Shown here: one piece after another, positions 30,603-40,426 of the stretch
Layout of the letters: the number at the start of each line of letters is the position of its first letter
Position numbering within the stretch: position 1 is the stretch's first letter
From: Hyphomicrobiales bacterium
Lineage (GTDB): Bacteria > Pseudomonadota > Alphaproteobacteria > Rhizobiales > Aestuariivirgaceae
DNA: 64,000 nt
Direction of reading: 5' to 3'
NCBI GenBank assembly: GCA_025359265.1
Contig: JANYHB010000013.1
Coordinates: 16,963-80,962 of the forward strand
Position numbers and translations under genes: made by a program
Notes under the pieces: model-generated
Told to the model about the DNA's origin: nothing
Seen by the model: only the letters and a program-made list of their open reading frames with translations
Databases searched by the model: none

Positions 30603-33022
30603 GCCTTCAAGCGTTCGTTGGCGCAGTCCCACGCCGATTCAGGAATGATCCGTGCCTGGCGCATTTCGCCCAATACCATCACTTCAAATTGAGTGCCAAT
30701 GCCCGTGAGCTTTGGATCAACATAAGCAAAGGCCAAAGATGCATACACCGCGTGGCCGAAGCCGCCTGAAGTGGTGACGCCAACCATTTTGCCGTCATGA
30801 TAAACCGGTTCATTGCCCATGCAGTCTGAATCCGTATTGTCCACGCTTATATACACCAGTGTTTGCCGCGGCCCGCTTTGCTGGCGCACCAGACTGGCAG
30901 CCTTGCCAATAAATTCTCTTTTATCCGATCTTATAAAGCGGGTCATGGAAGCTTCAAACAAATCAATCTCGGTGGTGAGTTCTGATCCCCAGCCGCGATA
31001 CGATTTTTCCATGCGCAGCGAGTTCATCGCGTAGGAACCGAATAGTTGGATGCCGAATGGATTGCCAGCTTTCATCAACGCGTCATAGACGGTTTTGAGT
31101 TGCCGCATCGGCACATGCAATTCCCAGCCCAGTTCGCCCACATAATTCACGCGCAGCAAGCGCACATCCTTCACGCCAGCCACGGTTGCAAATTGCGCTG
31201 TGAGCCAGCGGAAGACAGCATTTGAAATATCACTTTGTGTGCACTGCGCCAGCACATCGCGCGCGCGAGGGCCCGCCAGAACCAGCACACCATATTCATC
31301 GGTGATGTCACTTATGGTGAGTTTCTCACTGGCATGTTTGCGCCAGTTCAGTTGATCTAAATCATGCAGCTGGGCCACGGCTGCGGAGAGGACGTAGAAA
31401 TGATCTGCACCCAGACGTGTGACGGTCATTTCAGATTCAATAAAGCCATCCTCAGTCAACAAATGCCCCAGCATGATGCCGCCATCCCTGTTGGGAACTT
31501 TATTGGCACAGATGCGCTCCAAGAACGCATAGGCATCAGGGCCCTTCACATCATACTTCGAGAAGGTGGAAAGATCCATCAGCCCCACGCGCTCGTGCAC
31601 CGCCAGAGCCTCGGCGCGAACTGCATCCCATTGGTTGGAGCGGCGATACGAGAAATTCTCGCCTTTGCCAGATTTATCATACCAACGTGCGCGCTCCCAA
31701 CCGAAGACTTGTTGGAACTGCGCACCCTCGGCCTTCAGTGTGTCGTATAAACCAGACTTGCGAAGCCCGCGGCCCACCAGATGTTGTTCACCGGGTTTGT
31801 AACAATAATACATGTGGTGATAGTCGGCGATGGAGACTTCCGTTGTGTAAGCCTTTGTGGCCCAAGTGCCGAAGCGGCGCGGATCAAATTCGCGCATGTT
31901 GATTTCGGCTTGGCCATGCACCATCCACTGCGCCAGATATTTGCCAGCGCCACCGCCTTGGCAGATGCCGATCGAGGCACCGCAATGCATCCAATAATTC
32001 TTTGGCCCATGCGCGGGGCCGGAAAGATAAACCCCATCGGGCGTGTGGGTGATGGCACCCGAGATGATGGATTTGACGCCGACTTTACCAAAAATCGGCA
32101 AGCGTTCTGTGGCCTTTTCCAGCCATGGCATGATGCGGTCGAGTTCGTTGACTTCCAACTCGCTCTCATAATCCCAGCGCGGTTGACCGCCATCCCAACA
32201 CACATGCGCCGTTGCCGTTTCATAGGGGCCAACGAGAATGCCATTGGTTTCTTCGCGCAGATAGGCGTGGGAATAGGGGTCTCGCACCACTGGCAGCTCT
32301 TGCTTCAGATCGATGAGTTCCTGCAAAGGTTCAGTGATCACATATTGATGCAGCATGTTGGCGATTGGGGCGATGTGGCCCGTCCAACCCGCCACCACAT
32401 CGCAATACGAACCTGCGGCATTGACCACATGCTCGCAATCGATTTGACCATTGTCGGTGAAGACGCGCCATTCACCGCCAGGCAGCAGCTTGATATCCAT
32501 CACCTGCGTGCGGCGATAGATTTCTGCGCCCAGCTGGCGCGCTCCCGCCGCCATGGCGTTGGTGATGTCAGCAGGGGCCACGTGTCCGTCTGTTACCGTG
32601 CGAAACGCGGCCTTTACGCCGAAGGTATCGAGATAAGGATGGTATTGCGCAATCTCAGACGGGCCGATGATTTCGGCTTCGTACCCCGCAAGCTTCGAGA
32701 TGCCATAGACGTATTTCAGCCAGTTTACTTCTTCATCGGAGCAAGCCAAGCGCAGCCCGCCACAGCCATGCCAAGAGACAGCTTGGCCCGTGAGCTTTTC
32801 CAGTTGGGGATAAAGCTGGGTGCCATACACATGCACCTTGGTCATATTCAGTGAGCCATTGAAATGCGGGCACTGGCCTGCGGCATGCCAGGTGGAGCCG
32901 GAGGTGAGTTCGCCCTTTTCAATAAGGGCAATATCCGTCCAGCCCTCAAGCGCCAGATGATAGAGCAACCCCACGCCCATCACGCCACCACCAACCACCA
33001 CAACCTTTGCATGGGATTTCAT
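30599..33022 (-). CDS. FAD-dependent oxidoreductase/GcvT-domain protein (dimethylglycine/sarcosine dehydrogenase-like)
   Basis: VVVVGGGVMGVGLLYHLALEGWTDIALIEKGELTSGSTWHAAGQ plus aminomethyltransferase C-terminal half. Confidence 0.93.
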   Translation of the reverse strand: MKSHAKVVVVGGGVMGVGLLYHLALEGWTDIALIEKGELTSGSTWHAAGQCPHFNGSLNMTKVHVYGTQLYPQLEKLTGQAVSWHGCGGLRLACSDEEVNWLKYVYGISKLAGYEAEIIGPSEIAQYHPYLDTFGVKAAFRTVTDGHVAPADITNAMAAGARQLGAEIYRRTQVMDIKLLPGGEWRVFTDNGQIDCEHVVNAAGSYCDVVAGWTGHIAPIANMLHQYVITEPLQELIDLKQELPVVRDPYSHAYLREETNGILVGPYETATAHVCWDGGQPRWDYESELEVNELDRIMPWLEKATERLPIFGKVGVKSIISGAITHTPDGVYLSGPAHGPKNYWMHCGASIGICQGGGAGKYLAQWMVHGQAEINMREFDPRRFGTWATKAYTTEVSIADYHHMYYCYKPGEQHLVGRGLRKSGLYDTLKAEGAQFQQVFGWERARWYDKSGKGENFSYRRSNQWDAVRAEALAVHERVGLMDLSTFSKYDVKGPDAYAFLERICANKVPNRDGGIMLGHLLTEDGFIESEMTVTRLGADHFYVLSAAVAQLHDLDQLNWRKHASEKLTISDITDEYGVLVLAGPRARDVLAQCTQSDISNAVFRWLTAQFATVAGVKDVRLLRVNYVGELGWELHVPMRQLKTVYDALMKAGNPFGIQLFGSYAMNSLRMEKSYRGWGSELTTEIDLFEASMTRFIRSDKREFIGKAASLVRQQSGPRQTLVYISVDNTDSDCMGNEPVYHDGKMVGVTTSGGFGHAVYASLAFAYVDPKLTGIGTQFEVMVLGEMRQARIIPESAWDCANERLKA

Positions 33023-33111
33023 TGATTCACTCCGTTGCCTTTAAGATCACCCAGCGCGTTGCGCTAATCAAGGCTCAAAGCACTCAGCTGTGGGGAGCCA
33101 GATTGTCGGGG

Positions 33112-33846
33112 TTATTTCAGGGTTTGATAGAGCATCAACGCGGTGGCGGTGGCCACGTTCAAACTTTCCACGCCGTGCCTCATCGGAATTCTCACTTTTT
33201 GATTGCAAGCACTTGAAATAGAATCAGAAAGCCCTCGCGCCTCTGATCCCATCACGAACAAAGTGGGCGCCATATAGTCGCGGCGGTAATCTTGCTTTGC
33301 GTCCATGCGGGTGGCGACTGAATCGCCGGGCCAAGCTTTGGCGAAATCCACAAACGATGCGGTGGGCATCTTGGTGAGGGTTATGCCAAAGATGGAACCT
33401 GTAGTGGCGCGCACGCATTCTGGAGCATAGGGATCGCAACAATCTCCCACCAGAATGAGGCCTGCAACAGCTATGGCATCAGCCGTGCGGATGATGGTGC
33501 CCAAATTGCCGGGGTCTCGAATTTCTTCAAGTGCAAGCCAATTGCCTGCTTTGGTGGGGTGGGGTTGCCAGCGCTGGCTGAAGGCCGCCAATACATCATG
33601 CGGATTGTTTTGCGCCGACAATTCAGACATCAGTTTTTCAGTGACGATAAATGGCTTCATGGCGTCAAACAAGTGCAGGGGCTTGGTGACAATCAAATAG
33701 TCAGGAATCCAGCCCAATTCTTCGGCACGCTCAAGCATGGCGATGCCTTCAACCACGAAGAGGCCCGCTTCACGGCGCGCCTTTTTATCATCAAGAGAGC
33801 GAATAAGTTTTATGGTGGGGTTTTGGGTGGATGAGATGGGCAACAT
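33112..33846 (-). CDS. TrmH/SpoU family RNA methyltransferase
   Basis: IRDPGNLGTIIRTADA; FVMGSEARGLSDSI; RIPMRHGVESLNVATATALMLYQ. Confidence 0.92.
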   Translation of the reverse strand: MLPISSTQNPTIKLIRSLDDKKARREAGLFVVEGIAMLERAEELGWIPDYLIVTKPLHLFDAMKPFIVTEKLMSELSAQNNPHDVLAAFSQRWQPHPTKAGNWLALEEIRDPGNLGTIIRTADAIAVAGLILVGDCCDPYAPECVRATTGSIFGITLTKMPTASFVDFAKAWPGDSVATRMDAKQDYRRDYMAPTLFVMGSEARGLSDSISSACNQKVRIPMRHGVESLNVATATALMLYQTLK

Positions 33847-33898
33847 TGCGCGGTGCTAACTTGAATTTACCGCGTTCACAAGAGCCGTTGCGGCGCTT

Positions 33899-36800
33899 TC
33901 AACCGTGATCAATTTCCGCTTGGGTGACGACATGAGACCAAGTGAAAGTGACAGAGGCGCCGGGGGCAAGCTTGGACCATATGCCATCCCCGCTTGTCGT
34001 GTCGGGCTGGGACGCGGCGGCACCCAGGGGCCCCGGTGTTGTCAATGTTTCGCTGGTAATTCCTCCCGCGCCGAGTGGAACGGTAACTGCAGGTGTGCCG
34101 TGCAAGTCTTTCACTTGCACATTGGTTACAGTTACATTGCCCGTATTGCTGATGACGTAAGTATAGGTGATGGTTTGACCCTTGACGACGGGCGTGGGAG
34201 CAGCGGCAGAAGACTTGGTGATTACGAGATTGGGTGTTGGCGTAGCGTTATTGGTGATGATGCAACTGACGGCATCCCCAGCCAGAATGGTGAAATTGAT
34301 TGGGATGCTGGTGAGGCCCGACAGATTGGATCCGGTTGGATTGGCATTGGTGCAGGCCACCGTTTGAGCGTAAGCCGTGAGGAGGGATGGCGAGCCCGCT
34401 GCCATCGCCTCAGTCAAGGAATAAGCCGTGCTTGCCGTTGCCGTGAAACTCATTGCGGCTGAAGTTATGGCAGCAGCCGCACCGGTTGTGGTAACGGCAG
34501 CGGGTGCGCCTGTGCCAGTTGCTGTAAGGCGAAATTGATCGGCAGCTGCCAGGCGGCCCGAAGCGGCCAAGGCTTTTTGAAAACTGATGGTTGGCGCATT
34601 GCCCGCATTGGTGAATTTGCAGGTGATCTGTGCTGCGGGCAAAATGTTTGCCGCTGGAATGGCAATCAATTGGCCCGTCAGTGTGCCAAAACTTGCGGGG
34701 TTACCCGTCACAGCTGAATTGGCATCGGAACACGTTGCGCCCGTTATGGTGAAATAAGCATTGGCGCCTTCGGAAATCTGCACTGTTGAATTCAGGGCGG
34801 TTACGGCAATGGCCGTGGGTGCGGCGGGGGCCGGGGTGCCAACTGCCGATGTTGTAATAGCAGTGGGTGCCGATGCAAGATTAGCCACCGAAAAGTTGAA
34901 GGCACCGCCGGGGGCACCGGTGGTAATTTTCTGAATGGCTACCGTGGCAGGCTTTGCCGTGTTGGTGATGATGCAGTTGATTTGTGCCGCTGGTCGCACG
35001 TTTGCTGCTGGCACTGTGAGAATGCCGCCGGCAAGGCTGCCGAAGCTTGCCGGGTTGGCGGTGAAGCCGGCATTGTTATCGGTGCAGGTTGCTGAGGTTG
35101 CGTTGAAGCTGGCATTGGCGGCTTCGGTGATCTGCACCTGGGTGCCCGCTGTTGTAACCTGAATGGGCGCGGGTGCCGCCGGTGTGGCCGTGCCTGCCGC
35201 CAGCGTAGAGATATTGGGTGGGTTAGAAGCCAAGTTGCTCGCGGTGAAAGTAAAGGGACCGCCAAAAGATCCAGAAGTGATTTTTTGCAGGCTGAATATC
35301 GCGGGTTTAGGTGCATTGGTGAAAGTGCAAACAATCTTGGCAAAGGGTTTGAGGTTGGCAACGGGAACGGTGATCGTGCTGCCCGCCAAGGTGCCGAAAC
35401 TCGCTGGATTGCCAGTTGTGCCCGAATTGGTGTCGGTGCACGCGGCCGTCGTCAAGGTAAAGTTGCTATTGGCGGCTTCCGTCAAAGTTACCGGATTGGT
35501 GATGACTGTGACCGAGTTATTGTTCACTGCGGGTGGTGCTGCTGTGCCAGCTGCCGTGGTGGTTATGGCGGGCGGCGCTCCGGCAAGATTGGTTGCAGTA
35601 AACGTAAATGGGCCACCCGCCAGGCCCGTCGTGATTTTCTGGATGGCAACGAGGGGTATGGCAGGGTTGACGATATTGGTGAAAGTGCAATTGATTTGGG
35701 CTTTGACGCGGATGAAGCTGGCAGGGATATTCAGCGTATTGCCCGCCAGTGTGCCAAAACTGCCACCGGGGTTTCCCGATAGCGCTGCATTTGCGTCTGA
35801 GCAACTGGCTGAGACAATAGAGAAGTTGGTGGCTAAAGTTTCGGTGAGGTTGACCGCCGTACCGGTGGCATTGGCCGGCACGGGCGTTGTCACCGCCGGA
35901 TAGGCCGTGCCAACCGTGGCTGTGGTGATGGCCTGGGGTACGGACGCAAGATTGGTGGCTGCAAAGGTGAATGGGCCACCGGATGAGCCCAAGGTAATTT
36001 TTTGAACGGCAACCGTTGCGGTGTTCACGGTGTTTGTAAACGTGCAGGAAATCTGCGCCCCCGCTACGACATTTGCCGCAGGAATGGTGAGGGCATTGCC
36101 CACCAAAGTGCCAAAGCTGGCGGGATTGCTGGTGATGGCGGCATTGGCATCGGTGCAGCTTGCTGTTGTTGCGGTGAAACCCGCCGCCAGGGTTTCGGTG
36201 ATCGTGACTGCCGTGTTCAAGGCCGTGGCGTTGCTGGCGGTTGGCGAGGATGGCGTTGGCGTGGCTGCGGCTGTTGTGGTAATTGCAGCCGGGTTGGTCA
36301 CAAGATTTGTTGAGGTGAAGCTAAACGGGCCGCCCACGGCACCCACAGTGATCTTCTGCAACACGACTGTTGCTGGCTTTGGCGTGTTGGTGAATATGCA
36401 CGCGACGGCGTCTCCATATGCCGAAGAGCCGAAGTTTACGGTGGTGACGGGTTGATTGGAAGGCAACGACGTGGGTGAGCCGGCAAAGCCATTGGTGCAA
36501 TTTAAATTGGTTGTGTATTGCGCCAACTTGCTGACGCTACCCGCTGCCATTTGCTCACTGACGGTAATGCCCACTCCTGAAGACAGTGTGGCGACCGCCG
36601 CGCCAAACGGCCCGTTGGCGGCGCCGGTTGAAGTGGCCGATGACAAGACAGTGCCGTTGCTGGTGGCTTGTGCACCATAGGTGAATTGGTCAGCGGCGTT
36701 GGCGCGGCCACTGGGCAACACCTTGTTCACTGAGACAGTTGAATATTGCACGGCCAACATAACGCCCTGCAAACCGCCGGCGACAAGTTGAACATTGACT

Positions 36801-37468
36801 GTGGTCGGGCTGAGACTGCCCACGATGTAAGCACCCACAGTGCCAGCTACGCCGGTTTCGCCAAAAGTTGCTGTGCCAATGCCAGCGGCAGTGGGGTAGG
36901 TAGACCCTGTTGTTGGAGGCACTTGGTCAACCAAAGTCCAACTTCCACCATTGGTGGTGAAGGTAACTGATTCACCGTTATTTGTGGATTCCGCATCAGC
37001 CACGACCAGTTTGAATTGGCCAGTTGAAACCACCCCGTTGGGAGGTGTGACTTTGACATTCGAAAGCGTCAGATTAACTGTGCCTGCCGCTGCGGTATAG
37101 AGGATTGGCAGATTTGGAATGCCCAAAAAAGCTGAATTTCCGGTGGCCGCACCGCTCCACGCAGGAGAAGGTTTAGCGACGATAGAGCTGCCATTGGGAG
37201 AGTTGCCAGAAAGTGTAAATGAAAAGATTGAGCCGTCTGAAAGCGTTATCGAAAAGTTCTGGCCACCGCCAAACACTGTGGCGTTGTTGTAAGTGCTCAT
37301 ATCCATCCAGCAGAACGTTTGCCAGTCGGGATTGGCATTGCCGGGCGACGTGGCGGGGCCGCAGGTTGCCGCATAGGCTGCGGAGAAAAGGCCAAAGACT
37401 GCCATTGCCAAAGCAATAAGCGCCAGCCGCAACCCATTCCGAAGCCGATTTTTAAAAACCCAACCCAT
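33899..37468 (-). CDS. large exported modular repeat protein with C-terminal DUF11-like domain
   Basis: Signal peptide; five copies of an about 115-aa QKIT.G..GGPFTFTATNLA..ITT...C.D.NA...NPASFGTLAG..IPAANV...I.CTFTN module; NLVITKSSAAAPTPVVKGQTITYTYVISNTGNVTVTNVQV. Confidence 0.88.
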   Translation of the reverse strand: MGWVFKNRLRNGLRLALIALAMAVFGLFSAAYAATCGPATSPGNANPDWQTFCWMDMSTYNNATVFGGGQNFSITLSDGSIFSFTLSGNSPNGSSIVAKPSPAWSGAATGNSAFLGIPNLPILYTAAAGTVNLTLSNVKVTPPNGVVSTGQFKLVVADAESTNNGESVTFTTNGGSWTLVDQVPPTTGSTYPTAAGIGTATFGETGVAGTVGAYIVGSLSPTTVNVQLVAGGLQGVMLAVQYSTVSVNKVLPSGRANAADQFTYGAQATSNGTVLSSATSTGAANGPFGAAVATLSSGVGITVSEQMAAGSVSKLAQYTTNLNCTNGFAGSPTSLPSNQPVTTVNFGSSAYGDAVACIFTNTPKPATVVLQKITVGAVGGPFSFTSTNLVTNPAAITTTAAATPTPSSPTASNATALNTAVTITETLAAGFTATTASCTDANAAITSNPASFGTLVGNALTIPAANVVAGAQISCTFTNTVNTATVAVQKITLGSSGGPFTFAATNLASVPQAITTATVGTAYPAVTTPVPANATGTAVNLTETLATNFSIVSASCSDANAALSGNPGGSFGTLAGNTLNIPASFIRVKAQINCTFTNIVNPAIPLVAIQKITTGLAGGPFTFTATNLAGAPPAITTTAAGTAAPPAVNNNSVTVITNPVTLTEAANSNFTLTTAACTDTNSGTTGNPASFGTLAGSTITVPVANLKPFAKIVCTFTNAPKPAIFSLQKITSGSFGGPFTFTASNLASNPPNISTLAAGTATPAAPAPIQVTTAGTQVQITEAANASFNATSATCTDNNAGFTANPASFGSLAGGILTVPAANVRPAAQINCIITNTAKPATVAIQKITTGAPGGAFNFSVANLASAPTAITTSAVGTPAPAAPTAIAVTALNSTVQISEGANAYFTITGATCSDANSAVTGNPASFGTLTGQLIAIPAANILPAAQITCKFTNAGNAPTISFQKALAASGRLAAADQFRLTATGTGAPAAVTTTGAAAAITSAAMSFTATASTAYSLTEAMAAGSPSLLTAYAQTVACTNANPTGSNLSGLTSIPINFTILAGDAVSCIITNNATPTPNLVITKSSAAAPTPVVKGQTITYTYVISNTGNVTVTNVQVKDLHGTPAVTVPLGAGGITSETLTTPGPLGAAASQPDTTSGDGIWSKLAPGASVTFTWSHVVTQAEIDHG

Positions 37469-37558
37469 TGCAACCCAAACGATGTTGCAAGACGAATTAG
37501 GGGCTTATGGTTAGAGCCGGGTTAACGTATTAAACCAAGTTTCGATGGCGCACACGGT

Positions 37559-38497
37559 TCAAGAATCGACATCAGACCACCAAAAGGCGTTGCTCCAGGC
37601 TTTCTTGCCTGCTTGGTCAATCACGGTGACGCGAAACCACGGACTGGGATTTTTCAAAAGCCAGCCGGTTTCCAGTCGAACCAATCCAAGTTTGGCAGAT
37701 GTAATGGATTTCCCAGTCTTCACACAGGTGCGTGAATTTCCGCACACCACCGTAATTGTATCGACAGGCGAACAGGTGATCGTGATGTCTTTGCCTGACA
37801 AGGCTATGCCGTAAATTTCAGGGCCTTGGCTGGAATAGAAATCACCGGCTTTCAAGGCTTGTAAAATTTCATCAGGATCAAGGCTTCGCGCCTTAACGTT
37901 CACCCAGCCACCGAAGTGATCGGGGGTCTTGAAATGAGCGTCATCGGTAGCGATTGCAGTGAGTTTTGCACCTTCGTTCAGAAGTTGGTCATGCAGATAC
38001 CAACCGTCACCCAAATCATTTTCTATGGCACAGCCGTGATTGTAGGTTTCAACCGCATGGGCTGAGGCAAGAAGGGCGCGGCCATCTTCGATGGTATAGC
38101 GCGACCAGGCGGGGTGGGCGATGGCAATGAAAGCCCCGGCGGCGCGGGCCCGCATCGCAAGCTGTGGCCCGGTTTCCGTTTCATGAGGGGGCTGAAAATC
38201 CAGCGGTAGCCCGGCAGCTACAATGTGCCACAACTCGCCCGCACTGGTTTCAGGCGCATGAAGTTCGACGCCGATCAATGTGGTGAAGCTGTTGCCACGA
38301 AATGCCCGCGTGTCATTGATAGGGAAGTTGAAGTGGCCGATAAAATGTTCCGACAACATCAAGAAATCGTAGCCGGCGTTTTTATAGGCTCGAACCACTT
38401 CGTTGGTGGGCAGCGCGCCGTCCGATTGATTGGAATGGGTATGAAGATTGCCTCGCCAAAATCGACCGGGCTTTGAGAATGGCTGGAGCAATGCCAA
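37559..38497 (-). CDS. PHP domain metal-dependent phosphoesterase (CehA/McbA-like)
   Basis: GNLHTHSNQSDGALPTNEVVRAYKNAGYDFLMLSEH; AHPAWSRYT. Confidence 0.85.
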   Translation of the reverse strand: MALLQPFSKPGRFWRGNLHTHSNQSDGALPTNEVVRAYKNAGYDFLMLSEHFIGHFNFPINDTRAFRGNSFTTLIGVELHAPETSAGELWHIVAAGLPLDFQPPHETETGPQLAMRARAAGAFIAIAHPAWSRYTIEDGRALLASAHAVETYNHGCAIENDLGDGWYLHDQLLNEGAKLTAIATDDAHFKTPDHFGGWVNVKARSLDPDEILQALKAGDFYSSQGPEIYGIALSGKDITITCSPVDTITVVCGNSRTCVKTGKSITSAKLGLVRLETGWLLKNPSPWFRVTVIDQAGKKAWSNAFWWSDVDS

Positions 38498-40384
38498 TTA
38501 TACACTCATCTGCATGCCGAGTTCCACCACACGGTCTGGCGGAATACGAAAAAAATCTATGGCGCGTGCCGATTGGTTGGCCAGCATGATGAATATGCGT
38601 TGTTGCCAAACGGGCATTTTTGATCGGGGCGAAATTCGGATGAGGCGGCGGCCTAGGAAGTATGACGCTTGCAGCGGATCAATCTCCAATCCATGTTCGG
38701 CGCAGGCTCTCAGGGCGGCTTGCACATCTGGCTGCTCCATATAGCCGAATTTGGCTTCCACGATCCAAGCCCCCATGGGCCCCTGGTGGAGCGAAACCCG
38801 ATCTTCAAGCCAGCGCGGTTGTTCAACGGTTTTGATGGCAAGGAATACCAGCCTGTCATGCAGCACGCGGTTGTGTTTCAAATTATGCATTAAAGCTGAA
38901 GGGGCAAACTTATTATCAGTCTGCAAGAACACCGCGGCGCCCGCCACACGTGATGGCTGGCGGCGCTCTAAACTTTCAAGCAAGCCTGAAAGTTCGGTGG
39001 ATTCCTTTTGCAACTTGGCGCTCAGGAGGCCCAGCCCGCGGCGCCATATCAGCATGAGGCTCACCACCGTCAATCCGATCAACAAGGGCAAATACCCGCC
39101 ATTGGCGATTTTCAATGCATTGGCAGACAAGAACATGATTTCAACAACGCCGATTGCCACAAGTGGCACCACGAAGAGCCAACGCCGTGCATTCTCAGCC
39201 TTCCAAAAATAGATAACGCCAAGAAGCGTATTGACTAACATGGCGGCATTTACCGCGATGCCGTAAGCTGAAGCCAAACTATCGGAACTTTTGAAGATGA
39301 TGACCAAGAGCACGACACCAAACAACACCATCCAGTTAATTTGGCTCACGTAGATTTGCCCACTTTCCGTCTCAGATGTGTGAACAACATTCATGCGTGG
39401 AACAAGGCCCAACGCAATCGCTTGTTGAGCAATGGAATATGCACCAGTGATAACCGCCTGGCTGGCAATGACGGTGACCATCGTCGAAAGGAGAACCACG
39501 GGCACGAGACTCCATGCCGGAGCCATGAGGAAGAATGGATTGGTTATGGCACTGGGATGACCGATTATGAAAGCGCCTTGGCCCAAGTAATTCAAGACCA
39601 GCCCCGGAAAAACCACGAACGTCCAAGCAAGGCGGATGGGTGTCTTACCAAAATGACCCATGTCTGCATAAAGCGCCTCGCCCCCGGTGACGGCCAGAAA
39701 AACGCCACCCACAACCAGAAGCGCCAGCCCGGGCTGATCCCACAGCATAAGAGCGCCATAAAGCGGGTTTAGTGCATTGAAGATGGTGAGATTATCGCCG
39801 ATGTGAATGAGGCCGATAAGGCCCAGCACGATAAACCAGATGAAAGTGATCGGTGCGAAAAAGCGCGCAATGCCGCCCGTGCCCTTGTATTGGAAAAAGA
39901 ATAATATGATGAGGATTGCAAGCGTAAGCGGCACCACATAGGGCGTAAATAGATCTGCGTTGATCACCTCCAGGCCCTCAACCGCTGACAGCACCGAAAT
40001 GGCCGGGGTAATCATTGCGTCACCGAAGAAGAATGCGGCGCCAATAATGCCGAGACCAAGGATTATGCCGCCTTTTTTGCCCAACAAAATTTCGACTAAA
40101 ACAACCTCGGATAAAATGCCGCCTTCGCCGTGGTTGTCGGCGCGCATGATGATCAAAACATATTTGATCGTAACAATCAGGATCAGCGCCCAGATGAGCA
40201 ACGACACCACGCCATAGATTGCACCCGTCATATTGCCACCATTGGCGACAACCGGCTTGAGCGCCTCGCGCATTGTATAAATGGGGCTGGTGCCGATATC
40301 GCCAAAAACCACGCCGATGGAGGCAAAGGCCAACTTCAAATTGGTTTTAGACAAAGGCGCAGATGGGGATTGCGTGTGACTCAT
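38498..40384 (-). CDS. kup: KUP-family potassium transporter
   Basis: ASIGVVFGDIGTSPIYTMREAL; DNHGEGGILSE; SAVEGLEV. Confidence 0.96.
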   Translation of the reverse strand: MSHTQSPSAPLSKTNLKLAFASIGVVFGDIGTSPIYTMREALKPVVANGGNMTGAIYGVVSLLIWALILIVTIKYVLIIMRADNHGEGGILSEVVLVEILLGKKGGIILGLGIIGAAFFFGDAMITPAISVLSAVEGLEVINADLFTPYVVPLTLAILIILFFFQYKGTGGIARFFAPITFIWFIVLGLIGLIHIGDNLTIFNALNPLYGALMLWDQPGLALLVVGGVFLAVTGGEALYADMGHFGKTPIRLAWTFVVFPGLVLNYLGQGAFIIGHPSAITNPFFLMAPAWSLVPVVLLSTMVTVIASQAVITGAYSIAQQAIALGLVPRMNVVHTSETESGQIYVSQINWMVLFGVVLLVIIFKSSDSLASAYGIAVNAAMLVNTLLGVIYFWKAENARRWLFVVPLVAIGVVEIMFLSANALKIANGGYLPLLIGLTVVSLMLIWRRGLGLLSAKLQKESTELSGLLESLERRQPSRVAGAAVFLQTDNKFAPSALMHNLKHNRVLHDRLVFLAIKTVEQPRWLEDRVSLHQGPMGAWIVEAKFGYMEQPDVQAALRACAEHGLEIDPLQASYFLGRRLIRISPRSKMPVWQQRIFIMLANQSARAIDFFRIPPDRVVELGMQMSV

Positions 40385-40426
40385 GTGGGCAACCGGCCCG
40401 CGGGGCCTTGCAAGCGGTTCATCCCG

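Noticed and set aside
31781-32854. 357-aa plus-strand ORF
   Set aside because: Antisense shadow of the GcvT-family oxidoreductase; composition (His/Ile/Gly rich) is typical of shadow frames.
35163-35903. Long plus-strand ORFs (e.g. 246 aa) opposite the repeat protein
   Set aside because: Low-complexity Val/Ala/Lys translations of the antisense strand of the repeats; the minus-strand frame has signal peptide and domain structure.
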